From: Rhodococcus sp. Leaf278
GTDB taxonomy: Bacteria; Actinomycetota; Actinomycetes; Mycobacteriales; Mycobacteriaceae
Assembly (NCBI RefSeq): GCF_001426085.1
Contig: NZ_LMRR01000018.1
Span: 1,295 to 46,988, forward strand
Direction: 5' to 3'
DNA length: 45,694 bases
The notes under the pieces are model-generated. The model did not search any database. It had not been told where the DNA came from and worked only from the letters and a program-made list of their open reading frames with translations. Position 1 is the stretch's first letter; each line of letters begins with the position of its first letter. This document shows positions 24,178 to 34,491 of the stretch, piece after piece. Position numbers and translations under genes: made by a program.

Positions 24178-25263
24178 TCAGGTGCGCGACGCAGCGAACG
24201 CCGACGGGAAGATCTGGCGGTAGGTGGGAATGCCCGCCACCGAGGTGGCGTCGAGCAACGCACGCACGATGGCCCGCTCGACGACGATCGCCGCCGCCTC
24301 GGTGACCGCCGCGAGCACCGGCAGCTCCGCCGAGAACGCGGCGGGGACCGAGGACTCCGTAGTGACGGCTCTGGTGCCGGTGGACAGGGCAAAGATCGTG
24401 TCGCCGTCGAGGGGCGAGTGGGCGGGCCGGATGGCCCGAGCAAGACCGTCGTGACCCGCGACGGCAATCCTCTTGCACGACGCCGTGGACAACGCAGCAT
24501 CGGTGGCGACAACCCCGATCGTGGTGTTCAGGGCAGTGCCCTTGGGTTCGAGCGCCAGCGCGGTCCACACCTCGTTCACGTCGGGCGTGCGCATGCCGAA
24601 CGCTGCGGGCCCCAGTGTGCCGGTGCCCCATAACGATCCGGTGCGGGGGTCGAACACCGCACCCACCGGATTGGCGACCATCAACGCCGCAACCGTCACC
24701 CCGTCGGCCGGACCGCCTTCGATGACTGTGCTCGCGGTGCCCACACCGCCCTTGAGCACTCCGGCGCGAGCACCGACTCCTGCTCCGACCGATCCCGTCG
24801 CGAATTCGGCCGCCGCTGCGGCCGAAGCAAGATAGCCGAACTCCGCCGTCGGACGCGCCGTCCACTCACCGACCGGAAGATCGAAGATCACCGCGGCCGG
24901 CACGATCGGAACGACGTGATCAGGACTGCCCATCGGAATGCCCTGACCGTGCTCTTCCAGCCATTGCATGACGCCGTCTGCGGCAGCCAACCCGTACGCA
25001 CTTCCCGCAGTCAGCAGGATCGCGTTGACGTGCTGCACGGAATGGCTCGGATCGAGCAGATCGGTCTCGCGCGTTCCCGGTCCGCCGCCCCGCACGTCTA
25101 CGGCCGCCGTTGCACCACCGAGGGCACGCACCACGGTGCAGCCGGTGGCCGAACCGGACCCCATCGCGGCGTCGTCGTCGAGTTCGTGGTGGTGGCCGAC
25201 CAGCAGACCGGCCACGTCGGTCAAGGAGTCCCGCGGTCCGGGGTTGGAGAAGGCTGCGGTCAC
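24178..25263 (-). CDS. P1 (S58) family aminopeptidase/hydrolase
   Basis: 361 aa, DmpA/ornithine-acetyltransferase-like fold. These N-terminal-nucleophile hydrolases are made as a precursor that cleaves itself; the site here is most likely ALNTTIGVVATD, with Thr247 or Thr248 as the new N-terminal nucleophile. Other conserved parts: DVRGGGPGTRETDLLDP, LTAGSAYGL, KGGVGTASTV and MVANPVGAVF. An AGGA precedes the GTG start, ten bases after the DUF2017 stop region begins, so it is in one transcript with DUF2017. Orthologous to Rv1333 by position; substrate unknown. Confidence 0.9.
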   Translation of the reverse strand: MTAAFSNPGPRDSLTDVAGLLVGHHHELDDDAAMGSGSATGCTVVRALGGATAAVDVRGGGPGTRETDLLDPSHSVQHVNAILLTAGSAYGLAAADGVMQWLEEHGQGIPMGSPDHVVPIVPAAVIFDLPVGEWTARPTAEFGYLASAAAAAEFATGSVGAGVGARAGVLKGGVGTASTVIEGGPADGVTVAALMVANPVGAVFDPRTGSLWGTGTLGPAAFGMRTPDVNEVWTALALEPKGTALNTTIGVVATDAALSTASCKRIAVAGHDGLARAIRPAHSPLDGDTIFALSTGTRAVTTESSVPAAFSAELPVLAAVTEAAAIVVERAIVRALLDATSVAGIPTYRQIFPSAFAASRT

Positions 25264-25272
25264 ACGCGCGTC

Positions 25273-25842
25273 CTAGGGAATGAGGACCTGTACGAGCGAA
25301 TCCTGCATCCAGGTCAGCCAGTGGTACACATCGAGATGCGGAGCGCGAGGATCACCCTCGTCGAGAACGTCAGGTGTGTCCGCACTGATCCCCAGCGTCG
25401 TGCCGAGCGCCAGCCTCACGTCGTTGAGGCCGGTCAACCATGCATCCGCTTGCTCCTGGGTCAGCACGATCTTGCCACCGGCTTCGGGAAGGGTGGACAG
25501 AATCATCGATCCGGCCGCCAACTTCTCGTCGATGATCTCGGGCTCGTGGAGACCACGCAGAGCGCCGTTGAGGTCCGTCGGATCCTGCTCGTCGCGGCTG
25601 GGATCGGCGCGGTGGAAGTCCGGAAGCAGCCGTGCCAGCGCGGCATCGTCGGGCGGAGTGTTGTGGCCGGTACGCAGACCGGTCAGCGCGGCCAGCTCGT
25701 CGGTGGGTGCGGCGGCGGATCGGTCGCGCAGCAGTCCCAGTACCGAGCCGACGAGAGAGCGAAGCACCGCCGCCTCACGCGCGTCGATCTCGGATTTGAT
25801 CTTGACTCCGGACAGCGAGTTCCGTCTCGTCCACGTGCGCAC
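25273..25842 (-). CDS. DUF2017 family protein
   Basis: 189 aa from a GTG (VRTWTRRNSLSGVKIKSEID). EAAVLRSLVGSVLGLLRDR in the N-terminal helix, and 'WLTGLNDVRLALGTTLGI' with 'YHWLTWMQDSLVQVL' at the end are the DUF2017 signatures. Cytosolic; function not known. It follows clpS by 37 nt and is always near it in actinobacteria, which hints at a link to ClpS-dependent proteolysis; that is inference only. Confidence 0.87.
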   Translation of the reverse strand: MRTWTRRNSLSGVKIKSEIDAREAAVLRSLVGSVLGLLRDRSAAAPTDELAALTGLRTGHNTPPDDAALARLLPDFHRADPSRDEQDPTDLNGALRGLHEPEIIDEKLAAGSMILSTLPEAGGKIVLTQEQADAWLTGLNDVRLALGTTLGISADTPDVLDEGDPRAPHLDVYHWLTWMQDSLVQVLIP

Positions 25843-25879
25843 TGTTGCTGATGTCCTTCTCTGAAGTAGAGGTAGAGAA

Positions 25880-26239
25880 CTACTTGTCCTGCTGCATCGT
25901 GGCCCACAGACCGGCCGCATGCAGGCGTCGAACATCGTTTTCCATCGCGTCGCGCTCGCCGCTCGACACGACGGCTTTGCCCTCGGAGTGCACCTGCATC
26001 ATCAGCTCGGTGGCCTTGGCCTTGCTGTAACCGAACAGCTTCTGGAACACGTAGGTCACGTAGTGCATCAGGTTCACCGGGTCGTCCCACACGATCGTGA
26101 CCCATGGAGTGTCGTGTGACTCGTCGGCGGCCACGGCCTCGGTCTGCTCCGGGACCGCTTGCGGTGACGCGGCGACAACGTCACCTGCCGAGACGCCGTC
26201 CACGGGCAGAAGCGTTCCATCCACCGTCAACCAAGGCAT
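25880..26239 (-). CDS. clpS: Clp protease adaptor ClpS
   Basis: 119 aa. The adaptor delivers N-degron proteins to ClpAP/ClpCP. The core motif is [20 protein letters not shown] (D-D-x-x-N/ x-x-x-Y substrate pocket), then [20 protein letters not shown] and [17 protein letters not shown]. The N-terminal ~40 residues are a flexible, acidic extension. ATG chosen because a TACCCT box lies 7 nt upstream (leaderless); the open frame extends further but unsupported. Divergent from pncB, with promoters in the ~65 bp between. Confidence 0.93.
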   Translation of the reverse strand: MPWLTVDGTLLPVDGVSAGDVVAASPQAVPEQTEAVAADESHDTPWVTIVWDDPVNLMHYVTYVFQKLFGYSKAKATELMMQVHSEGKAVVSSGERDAMENDVRRLHAAGLWATMQQDK

Positions 26240-26306
26240 GTCCCATAGGGTACGGCGTGTCGGGCCAGCGTCACACGCTCGCCCCTGCGCTCGTAGTGTG
26301 GGCGTG

Positions 26307-27647
26307 GTGAGCAACGACGCGACCACAGATCACGCGATTTTCACCGACGACGTCAGTACCGCGCTGCTGACCGATCAGTACGAGTACACGATGCTGTCGG
26401 CTGCTCTGGCCAGCGGTAACGCAGATCGTGCCTGCAGCTTCGAGGTCTTCGCACGAAGGCTGCCCGCCGGCCGCCGATACGGAGTGGTCGCGGGCACCGG
26501 CCGCATCCTCGACGCCGTCGCGCGCTTTCGTTTCGGCCCGGACGAGCTACGCATCGTCGCAGAATTTCTCGACGCCGACACCGTCGAGTGGCTGCGCAAC
26601 TACCGATTCACCGGCGATATCGACGGCTACCGCGAAGGGGAGCTGTACTTTCCCGGCTCCCCCGTACTGACGGTCCGCGGAACCTTCGCCGAGTGTGTCG
26701 TCCTCGAGACCCTGGTGCTGTCCATCCTCAATCACGACAGTGCGATCGCATCGGCGGCGGCACGAATGGTGGCCTCCGCGAAGTCCAGGCCGATCATCGA
26801 GATGGGATCGCGCCGAACCCACGAGGAAGCGGCCGTCGCCGCATCGCGGGCGGCGTACCTCGCCGGGTTCACCGCGACGTCCAACCTGGAAGCCGTCCGC
26901 CGGCACGGCGTTCCCGGTGCAGGCACGTCGGCTCACGCGTTCACCCTGCTGCACACCACAGCCGACGGCCCCGACGAGAAGGCAGCCTTTGCCGCGCAGG
27001 TCCGAGCACTCGGGGTGGGAACGACACTGCTCGTCGACACCTACGACATCACCCAGGGCGTCGCCAACGCCATCGAGGTGGCCGGGCCCGAACTCGGTGG
27101 GGTGCGCATCGACTCCGGCGACCTCGGAGTACTTGCGCGACAGGTTCGCGATCAGCTGGACGCTCTGGGTGCGCCGAAGACCAGGGTCGTCGTGTCCGGT
27201 GACCTCGACGAGTACGCCATCGCCGCGCTGCGGGCCGAACCGGTCGACTCCTACGGTGTCGGCACGTCGCTGGTCACCGGTTCCGGAGCCCCGACGGCGG
27301 GCATGGTCTACAAGCTGGTCACGGTCGACGGCATCCCCGTCGCCAAGCGCAGCAGCCACAAGGAATCGCGTGGGGGAACCAAGGCCGCGGTGCGAACGGC
27401 TCGCAGCACCGGCACCGCCGTCGAGGAGGTTGTGCACCCGTTCGACTCTCCTCCGACCTTCGACGACGACATGACGGTGGAGACGTTGACCACGCCGTTG
27501 GTCCGCGGCGGCGAGCGCGTCCCCGGCTTGCCGACGTTGTCCGACGGCCGTGAACTATTGGCCGGGCGCCTGGTCAGCCTCCCGTGGGAGGGCCTGAAGT
27601 TGTCTCAGGGCGAACCGGCGATACCCACCCGCTTCGTCGAAGGCTAG
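26307..27647 (+). CDS. pncB: Nicotinate phosphoribosyltransferase PncB
   Basis: 446 aa; joins nicotinate and PRPP (with ATP) to nicotinate mononucleotide in NAD salvage. Features: [16 protein letters not shown] at the N-terminus, [36 protein letters not shown] with the regulatory His, [33 protein letters not shown], and [11 protein letters not shown] for PRPP phosphate. The start is the GTG 7 nt after a TAGTGT box; the frame continues upstream over the clpS promoter but without signals. Matches Rv1330c in position. Confidence 0.93.
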   Translation: MSNDATTDHAIFTDDVSTALLTDQYEYTMLSAALASGNADRACSFEVFARRLPAGRRYGVVAGTGRILDAVARFRFGPDELRIVAEFLDADTVEWLRNYRFTGDIDGYREGELYFPGSPVLTVRGTFAECVVLETLVLSILNHDSAIASAAARMVASAKSRPIIEMGSRRTHEEAAVAASRAAYLAGFTATSNLEAVRRHGVPGAGTSAHAFTLLHTTADGPDEKAAFAAQVRALGVGTTLLVDTYDITQGVANAIEVAGPELGGVRIDSGDLGVLARQVRDQLDALGAPKTRVVVSGDLDEYAIAALRAEPVDSYGVGTSLVTGSGAPTAGMVYKLVTVDGIPVAKRSSHKESRGGTKAAVRTARSTGTAVEEVVHPFDSPPTFDDDMTVETLTTPLVRGGERVPGLPTLSDGRELLAGRLVSLPWEGLKLSQGEPAIPTRFVEG

Positions 27648-27697
27648 GGGCGGTGTCGATGCCGAACCCGGTGGGCAATCGGCAGTAGTCTTCTTCG

Positions 27698-29746
27698 GTG
27701 CCGTCGAAGACCGAGTTGCCCACCGTTCCCGCTCTACTGCAGGTCGCGGTGCACTCACTGGGCGGCAAGGAACGGAGCAACCAGCTCACGATGGCCTCGG
27801 CGGTGGCGCACTCGATCGACACCGGTGAGCATCTCGCGGTGCAGGCCGGCACCGGGACCGGAAAGTCCCTCGCCTATCTGGTCCCGAGCATCAGGCACGC
27901 GGTCGAATCCGGAAAGACCGTCATCGTCTCCACCGCCACCATCGCGCTGCAGCGGCAGCTGGTCGACCGCGACCTACCTCGTCTGTCCGACGCGCTGACC
28001 GAGGCTCTGGGGCGACGACCGAAGTTCGCGATCCTCAAGGGTCGCAACAACTACCTGTGCATGAACAAGATCCATACCGGTGCCGCGCAGGAAGCACCGG
28101 ATGCGGAGTTGTTCGACCCGTTCGCGGTCTCGCGTATGGGCCGCGAGGTGGTGCGGCTGACCAAGTGGTCGTCCGAGACCGAGACGGGTGACCGCGACGA
28201 CGTGGTGCCCGGAGTCAGTGATCAGGCCTGGCGTCAGGTCAGCGTCACGGCGCGCGAATGCCTGGGCAAGTCCCGTTGCCCTGTCGGCGAGGACTGCTTC
28301 GCCGAGCGCGCCCGCACCGAGGCCGCCCAGGTCGACGTCGTCGTGACCAACCACGCCCTGCTCGCGATCGACGCGATCACGGGCATCCAGATCCTGCCCG
28401 AGCACGACGTCGTGGTCGTCGACGAGGCTCACGAACTGGTCGATCGAGTGACGGGCGTTGCGACAGAGGAGCTGTCGGCGGCAACCGTCACCGCTGCCGC
28501 TCGGCGGAGTGCGAAGTTGATCGAAGAAGACACGGTGGACCAACTCGAAGGTGCAGCCGAGAACTGGGCCGCGATTCTCGACGAGCTACCCCCGAGCCGC
28601 TGGCAATCGCTGCCCGACGGCGTGGGTCCTGCCCTCGCCTCCATTCGCGACGCCGCCTGGGCGGTACGCACCGCGATCGGCCCCAACAAGCAGGGGATGG
28701 CGGCGAGTGATCCCGAGGCTGCTGCGGCTCGCAGCGCCGCTCTCGTTGCGGTCGACGAGGTGCACGACAGCGCCGTGCGTGTTCTCACGGCCTTCGACGA
28801 ACCCGATCCGGCCAAGCGCCGGGACGTCGTCTGGCACGCCGTCGACGATTTCCGCGGCAACGTCAAGCGCACGGTTCGCATCGCCCCGCTCTCGGTCGGT
28901 GGGCTACTGCGGGCGCGACTCTTCGCCGAATCCACCGTGGTGCTGACGTCGGCGACCTTGACCGTCGGCGGGTCTTTCGACGGGTTGGCCGTCAACTGGG
29001 GCCTGCCTGCCGAAACGCCGTCCCGCAGCGACACCGCGATGGCCTCGGGAGTGGAACCGCCGTCCGATACCGGGTCGATCCGCTGGAATTCGCTCGACGT
29101 CGGGTCGCCGTTCGACCACGCCCGCGCCGGCATCATGTACATCGCCAAGCACCTCTCACCGCCCGGACGCGACGGCCTCTCCAAGTCGTATCTCGACGAA
29201 ATCGAGTCTCTGGTCAGCGCCGCCGGGGGCCGAACGCTCGGACTCTTCTCGTCGATGCGTGCCGCCAAGGCCGCCGCGGAGGAGATGCGCGAGCGTCTCG
29301 ACACGCCGATTCTGTGTCAGGGCGACGATTCCACCGGGGCACTGGTGCAGAAGTTCGCCGACGACGAGGCCACCTCCCTGTTCGGGACGTTGTCGCTGTG
29401 GCAGGGAGTCGACGTGCCGGGCCCCTCGCTCAGTCTGGTCATTCTGGATCGGATTCCGTTTCCCCGACCCGACGATCCGCTGCTCGTAGCGCGCCAACAG
29501 GCCGTCGAATCCCGCGGGGGCAACGGGTTTCTCGCCGTCGCCGCCAACCATGCCGCCCTGCTGCTCGCGCAGGGCGTGGGCCGTCTGCTCCGCAGCGTGG
29601 ACGACAAAGGCGTTGTCGCCGTTCTCGATTCACGTCTGGCCACTGCTCGCTACGGCGGTTACCTCCGGGCCTCCTTGCCTCCGTTCTGGGAGACCTCGGA
29701 CCCGGAGGTGGTGCGCAAGGCGCTCACCCGTCTGGCAGGAAAGTAG
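27698..29746 (+). CDS. dinG: DinG-like ATP-dependent DNA helicase
   Basis: 682-aa superfamily 2 (XPD/DinG) helicase. Walker A AGTGTGKS (50-57), DEAH box 242-245, and four cysteines in iron-sulfur positions: Cys121, Cys188, Cys194, Cys200. Helicase C-terminal motifs include GLFSSMRAAKAAAEEM and SLWQGVDVPGPSLSLV, with LLAQGVGRLLRS (motif VI). Unwinds DNA 5'-to-3', acting in recombination and at R-loops or replication barriers. GTG start is 6 nt after TAGTCT (leaderless). Convergent with glgP, 11 nt apart. Confidence 0.93.
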   Translation: MPSKTELPTVPALLQVAVHSLGGKERSNQLTMASAVAHSIDTGEHLAVQAGTGTGKSLAYLVPSIRHAVESGKTVIVSTATIALQRQLVDRDLPRLSDALTEALGRRPKFAILKGRNNYLCMNKIHTGAAQEAPDAELFDPFAVSRMGREVVRLTKWSSETETGDRDDVVPGVSDQAWRQVSVTARECLGKSRCPVGEDCFAERARTEAAQVDVVVTNHALLAIDAITGIQILPEHDVVVVDEAHELVDRVTGVATEELSAATVTAAARRSAKLIEEDTVDQLEGAAENWAAILDELPPSRWQSLPDGVGPALASIRDAAWAVRTAIGPNKQGMAASDPEAAAARSAALVAVDEVHDSAVRVLTAFDEPDPAKRRDVVWHAVDDFRGNVKRTVRIAPLSVGGLLRARLFAESTVVLTSATLTVGGSFDGLAVNWGLPAETPSRSDTAMASGVEPPSDTGSIRWNSLDVGSPFDHARAGIMYIAKHLSPPGRDGLSKSYLDEIESLVSAAGGRTLGLFSSMRAAKAAAEEMRERLDTPILCQGDDSTGALVQKFADDEATSLFGTLSLWQGVDVPGPSLSLVILDRIPFPRPDDPLLVARQQAVESRGGNGFLAVAANHAALLLAQGVGRLLRSVDDKGVVAVLDSRLATARYGGYLRASLPPFWETSDPEVVRKALTRLAGK

Positions 29747-29757
29747 CGTCGATCCTG

Positions 29758-32280
29758 CTAGGGAGTCGACACCAATCCGAGCTCGGCATCCGACGCCAGC
29801 CCATCGTGGTGCGGCAGCACCCGCACGGTGTACCCCACTGCGCCGCTGTGCGGCAGCGTGGTCTCGCCGGCATAAATGTGCTCGCCACCCTCCGTACCCA
29901 CGTGTGTCATGGGCGTCGCCGCGATGTCGGTGAGGTTCTCCTCGTCATCGGCGCGACCGACCACCGCCTGCACCACGACGTCCGCCGAATCCAAGCCGCC
30001 GAGGTCGACGTTCGCGCGCAGCGACAGTTCCGCACCGATCACCGGAGTGTCCGGCAAACCTTCACTGTCGACTCTGCCGACTTTCACGCCGCCCCAAGCC
30101 TTTTCGACGCGACGGCGGTACGACGCGACGTCCGTGGCACCGCGGTGGCCGTCGGCCGACACCGCGCGAGCGGACTCGGCAGCCGGCGCGTAGTAGCCGA
30201 GCGTGTAGTCCTGAACCATCCTCGACGCCAGCACTTTCGGGCCCAGCTGCTCGAGGGTGTGCCGCACCATTTCGATCCATCGACCGGGCACGCCGTCCTC
30301 GCCGCGGTCGTAGAACTTGGGTAGTACAGCCTGTTCCAGCAACTCGTACAGAGCAGCTGCTTCGAGATCGTCCCGTCGATTGTCGTCGGTGACACCGTCG
30401 GCCGTGGGGATGGCCCAGCCGTTCTCGCCGTCGTACATCTCGTCCCACCAGCCATCGCGGATCGAGAGGTTGAGGCCGCCGTTGAGTGCGGATTTCATGC
30501 CCGAGGTGCCGCACGCTTCGAGCGGTCGCAGCGGATTGTTCAGCCACACATCGCATCCCCAGTACAGGAAGCGCGCCATGGACATGTCGTAGTCGGGCAG
30601 GAACACGATGCGGTGCCGCACGTCGGCTTCATCCGCGAACTTCACGATCTGCTGAATGAGCGCCTTTCCACCGTCGTCGGCGGGATGCGACTTGCCTGCG
30701 ACCACCAGTTGGACCGGTCGTTCCGGATCCAACAACATTGCCCGCAGTCGTTCGGGTTCGCGCAGCATCAGCGTCAGCCGCTTGTACGTCGGTACCCGTC
30801 GAGCGAAACCGACGGTCAGCACGTTCGGATCGAAAACATTTGCGGTCCAACTGATCTCGGCTTGCGTGGAACCGCGTTCGAGGGCCGACCGCCGCACGCG
30901 GCGGCGTACTTCGTCCACCAACTGCGCACGCAGAGCGTTACGAGTGGACCACACGCGCTCCGAGGACAGCTCCCCCTCCTGTGCCCATTCCCGAGCGGAC
31001 CACGTCGGAGCATGCACGCCGTTCGTGACCGAACCGATCGGCACCTCGGACGCATCGAATCCAGGCCACAGACCGTTGAACATCTCGCGACTGACGATGC
31101 CGTGCAGTTTCGACACCCCGTTGGCGCGTTGACCGAGTCGCAGTCCCATGTGCGCCATGTTGAACACCGAGGCATCGGTCTCGCCGCCGAGGGCGAGAAT
31201 TCGGTCCATCGGCAGTCCTGGCAGCAATGCAGAATCCGGGCCGCCATCCTCGCTGCCGAAATAGTGCCGAACGAGATCGGCGGGGAATCGGTCGATTCCT
31301 GCCGGCACCGGGGTGTGGGTGGTGAAGACGGTCCCCGCCCGCACGGCGGCCAGCGCCGAGTCGAAGTCGAGTGCACCCGTGGTGACGAGCTCCCGGATGC
31401 GTTCGACGCCGAGGAAGCCCGCGTGGCCCTCGTTCATGTGGAACACCTCGGGATCGGGCAGTCCATGTGCGCGGGTGTATGCCCGGATCGCTCGTACTCC
31501 GCCGATGCCGGCGAGGATCTCCTGCTTGATGCGGTGGTCCTGATCGCCGCCGTACAACCGGTCGGTCACTCCGCGCAGCTCCGGATCGTTGTCGGCGATG
31601 TCGGAGTCGAGCAACAGCAGAGGGACGCGTCCGACCTGAGCGATCCACACCCGTGCTCGCAGAACGCGTGATCCGGGCATCGACACGTGGATCAGCACCG
31701 GAGAATCGCCGTCGTCGGTGAGCAACCGCAGCGGCAGACCATGGGGATCGAGGGACGGATAGCGCTCGGCCTGCCAGCCGTCGGCCGTCAGCGACTGCCG
31801 GAAGTAGCCCGAGCGATAGAGCAGACCGACGCCGATCAACGGCAGACCCAGGTCGGAGGCCTCTTTGAGGTGGTCACCGGCCAGGATCCCGAGCCCTCCG
31901 GAATAGTTCGGCAGCACTTCGGTGACGCCGAACTCCATTGAGAAATAACCGATGCCCGACGGCAGAGCCCGCCCCTTCGACAGCTCGTTCTGATACCAGA
32001 GCGGCCGGGCGAGGTAGTCGTGCAAGTCCGCCTCGACCGCGTCCAGTTCGGTCAGAAACCGCTCGTCGGCGGCCAGCTCCTCCAGTCGGGCCGGTGCCAC
32101 CGCTCCGAGCACGGCGATGGGATCACGTTCGAGTTCGGTCCACAGCAGTGGGTCCACGTTCTCGAACAGATCCTGCGTCGCCGTGTGCCACGACCACCTG
32201 AGGTTTGTCGAGAGCTCGGCGAGGGCATTCAGACGGGCGGGAAGGTGGGCTCGGACGGTGAATCGACGCAAGGCTTTCAC
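29758..32280 (-). CDS. glgP: Alpha-glucan (maltodextrin/glycogen) phosphorylase
   Basis: 840 aa; pyridoxal-phosphate enzyme removing glucose-1-phosphate from non-reducing ends of alpha-1,4-glucan. It is the short, archaeal/actinobacterial type with an N-terminal DUF3417-like helical start (RRFTVRAHLPARLNALAELS). The PLP region GTSGMKSALNGGLNLSIRDG and the glucan site LAGDHLKEASDLGLPL are clear; VAGKSHPADDGGKALIQQIV binds phosphate. Start GTG lies 8 nt after TAGGGT. Divergent from glgE across ~200 bp, which holds no other gene. Confidence 0.94.
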   Translation of the reverse strand: MKALRRFTVRAHLPARLNALAELSTNLRWSWHTATQDLFENVDPLLWTELERDPIAVLGAVAPARLEELAADERFLTELDAVEADLHDYLARPLWYQNELSKGRALPSGIGYFSMEFGVTEVLPNYSGGLGILAGDHLKEASDLGLPLIGVGLLYRSGYFRQSLTADGWQAERYPSLDPHGLPLRLLTDDGDSPVLIHVSMPGSRVLRARVWIAQVGRVPLLLLDSDIADNDPELRGVTDRLYGGDQDHRIKQEILAGIGGVRAIRAYTRAHGLPDPEVFHMNEGHAGFLGVERIRELVTTGALDFDSALAAVRAGTVFTTHTPVPAGIDRFPADLVRHYFGSEDGGPDSALLPGLPMDRILALGGETDASVFNMAHMGLRLGQRANGVSKLHGIVSREMFNGLWPGFDASEVPIGSVTNGVHAPTWSAREWAQEGELSSERVWSTRNALRAQLVDEVRRRVRRSALERGSTQAEISWTANVFDPNVLTVGFARRVPTYKRLTLMLREPERLRAMLLDPERPVQLVVAGKSHPADDGGKALIQQIVKFADEADVRHRIVFLPDYDMSMARFLYWGCDVWLNNPLRPLEACGTSGMKSALNGGLNLSIRDGWWDEMYDGENGWAIPTADGVTDDNRRDDLEAAALYELLEQAVLPKFYDRGEDGVPGRWIEMVRHTLEQLGPKVLASRMVQDYTLGYYAPAAESARAVSADGHRGATDVASYRRRVEKAWGGVKVGRVDSEGLPDTPVIGAELSLRANVDLGGLDSADVVVQAVVGRADDEENLTDIAATPMTHVGTEGGEHIYAGETTLPHSGAVGYTVRVLPHHDGLASDAELGLVSTP

Positions 32281-32484
32281 AGGACCGAACCCTACCCACG
32301 GACACCTGTGTCGATGGGCGGCTCGGCGAAATCCGAGCTGCCACGCTCTTCGTGGGCAGTATGCGTCGGCGCACGCGCCATCTGCGCTGCTGCATTACGG
32401 TTGACGAGTAGAAGCACACCAATATCGGTTCGATCAGAGGTTGCGCCCGCGCAGCCATACCTCTAGCGAAGAATGGAGTGTGAA

Positions 32485-34491
32485 GTGACAGGTCGACTTG
32501 GTATCGACAATGTCCTTCCAGATACGACGACCGGAAAGTACCCCGCGAAAGCCGTGGTGGGCGAGACCTTTCCAGTCTCCGCCGACGTGTGGCGCGAGGG
32601 TCACGACGCGGTTGCCGCGACGTTGTCGGTGCGCGGACCGGGAGGCAAGCTCGAACGCATCCCGATGACGCCGGGTCGCGAACCCGACACGTTCGACGCG
32701 GTGTTCGTCCCTTCTCGGCCGGGTTACTGGATTTGCCGCATCGAGGCGTGGAGCGATCCGATCAGCACCTGGCGGCATGCCGTGGAAGCCAAGCTCGGAG
32801 TGGGTCAGAGCGCGCACGAACTTGCGAACGATCTGGAGATCGGAGCACGGCTGTTCCTGCGCGCCGCCACCGGGGTTCCTGCCGAGAACAGGCAGATGCT
32901 GGCCGACGTCGCCGCCGCGCTGCGCGATACCGACCGCCCGTTGCCGGCCCGAGTGTCGTCGGCGTTCGCGCCATCGGTCGCCGAACTGCTGTTCGCGCAC
33001 CCGTTGCGCGAGCTGGTGACCCGCTCACGCGCGGTCAACATCTGGGTCGATCGGAATCTGGCTCTGAACGGCGCATGGTACGAGTTCTTCCCTCGATCGA
33101 CCGGCGGGTGGAACGAGGACGGATCGCCGAAGCACGGCACATTCGCCACGTCCATCGAGCAGCTCCCTCGAGTCGCGCGGATGGGATTCGACATCGTCTA
33201 TCTGCCGCCGATACACCCGATCGGCACGATCAACCGCAAGGGTCCGAACAACACGTTGACTCCGGGCCCCGAGGACGTCGGGTCACCGTGGGCGATCGGA
33301 TCCAAGGACGGCGGGCACGACGCCATCCATCCCGAGTTGGGAACAGAGGACGATTTCCGTGCCTTCGTCGCTGCCGCACAGGAGCACGGCCTCGAAGTAG
33401 CGCTCGACCTCGCCCTGCAGGCCGCTCCCGATCACCCTTGGGCAGCAACGCATTCCGAGTGGTTCACCGTGTTGCCCGACGGCACGATCGCATACGCCGA
33501 GAACCCTCCCAAGAAGTACCAGGACATCTACCCGGTCAACTTCGACAACGACCGGCGCGGCATCTACGAAGAAGTACTACGCGTGGTCCGGTACTGGATC
33601 TCGCTGGGGGTCAAGGTCTTCCGAGTGGACAACCCGCACACCAAGCCACCGGACTTCTGGGAATGGCTCATCGCCGAGGTCAAGAAGACCGACCCGGACG
33701 TGCTCTTCCTCGCGGAGGCGTTCACCAGACCGGTCCGCATGTACGGATTGGCCCAGCGCGGTTTCACCCAGTCGTACACGTACTTCACCTGGCGTACCGC
33801 GAAGTGGGAGCTGACAGAGTTCGCCGAGGAACATGCCCGCCGCGCCGACGACGCGCGGCCGAACCTGTTCGTCAACACCCCGGACATCCTGCACGAGAGC
33901 CTGCAGCACGGTGGGCCCGGAATGTTCGCTCTGCGGGCAGCTCTCGCGGCGACGATGGCTCCCACGTGGGGCGTCTACTCCGGCTACGAGCTGTTCGAGC
34001 ATCAGGCCGTGCGTGAAGGCAGCGAGGAGTACCTGGACTCGGAGAAGTACCAGTTGCGTCCGCGCGATTTCGAGGGGGCGCTCGCCCGAGGCGAGTCGCT
34101 CGAGCCCTGGATCACCACACTGAACGCGATTCGCCGTGCGCATCCGGCGCTGCAGCAGCTTCGCAACATCCATTTCCACAACATCGACAACGAAGCGCTG
34201 ATCGGGTACTCGAAGTTCGACCCGCAGACCGGTGACTCGATTCTGGTGGTGATCAACCTCAACCCCTTCGGAGCCGAGGAAGGCACCATCCACCTGGACA
34301 TGCCTGCCCTGGGCCACGATTGGCAGGACACCCTCACCATCAAGGACGAAGTGAGTGGCGTTCACTACGACTGGGGCCACACCAATTTCGTCCGACTCGA
34401 GCCTTGGACGTCGGTGGCGCACATCTTCACGCTCCCCCACATTCCCTACCCGGCACGAATCGAACTGGCCTACCGCGGCAACCGAAAGTGA
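32485..34491 (+). CDS. glgE: Maltosyltransferase GlgE
   Basis: 668 aa GH13_3 enzyme that adds maltose from maltose-1-phosphate to alpha-1,4-glucan, making glycogen and capsular glucan. Catalytic residues: nucleophile Asp382 in [12 protein letters not shown] and general acid Glu411 in [10 protein letters not shown]. The N-terminal domain (to ~100) is a beta sandwich, followed by a helical dimer domain, then the (beta/alpha)8 barrel from ~195. The GTG has GGAG 8 nt upstream, and homologues start similarly, so an ATG four codons earlier is less likely. It is missing the 100-residue insert seen in some mycobacterial forms. Overlaps glgB by GTGA. Confidence 0.95.
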   Translation: MTGRLGIDNVLPDTTTGKYPAKAVVGETFPVSADVWREGHDAVAATLSVRGPGGKLERIPMTPGREPDTFDAVFVPSRPGYWICRIEAWSDPISTWRHAVEAKLGVGQSAHELANDLEIGARLFLRAATGVPAENRQMLADVAAALRDTDRPLPARVSSAFAPSVAELLFAHPLRELVTRSRAVNIWVDRNLALNGAWYEFFPRSTGGWNEDGSPKHGTFATSIEQLPRVARMGFDIVYLPPIHPIGTINRKGPNNTLTPGPEDVGSPWAIGSKDGGHDAIHPELGTEDDFRAFVAAAQEHGLEVALDLALQAAPDHPWAATHSEWFTVLPDGTIAYAENPPKKYQDIYPVNFDNDRRGIYEEVLRVVRYWISLGVKVFRVDNPHTKPPDFWEWLIAEVKKTDPDVLFLAEAFTRPVRMYGLAQRGFTQSYTYFTWRTAKWELTEFAEEHARRADDARPNLFVNTPDILHESLQHGGPGMFALRAALAATMAPTWGVYSGYELFEHQAVREGSEEYLDSEKYQLRPRDFEGALARGESLEPWITTLNAIRRAHPALQQLRNIHFHNIDNEALIGYSKFDPQTGDSILVVINLNPFGAEEGTIHLDMPALGHDWQDTLTIKDEVSGVHYDWGHTNFVRLEPWTSVAHIFTLPHIPYPARIELAYRGNRK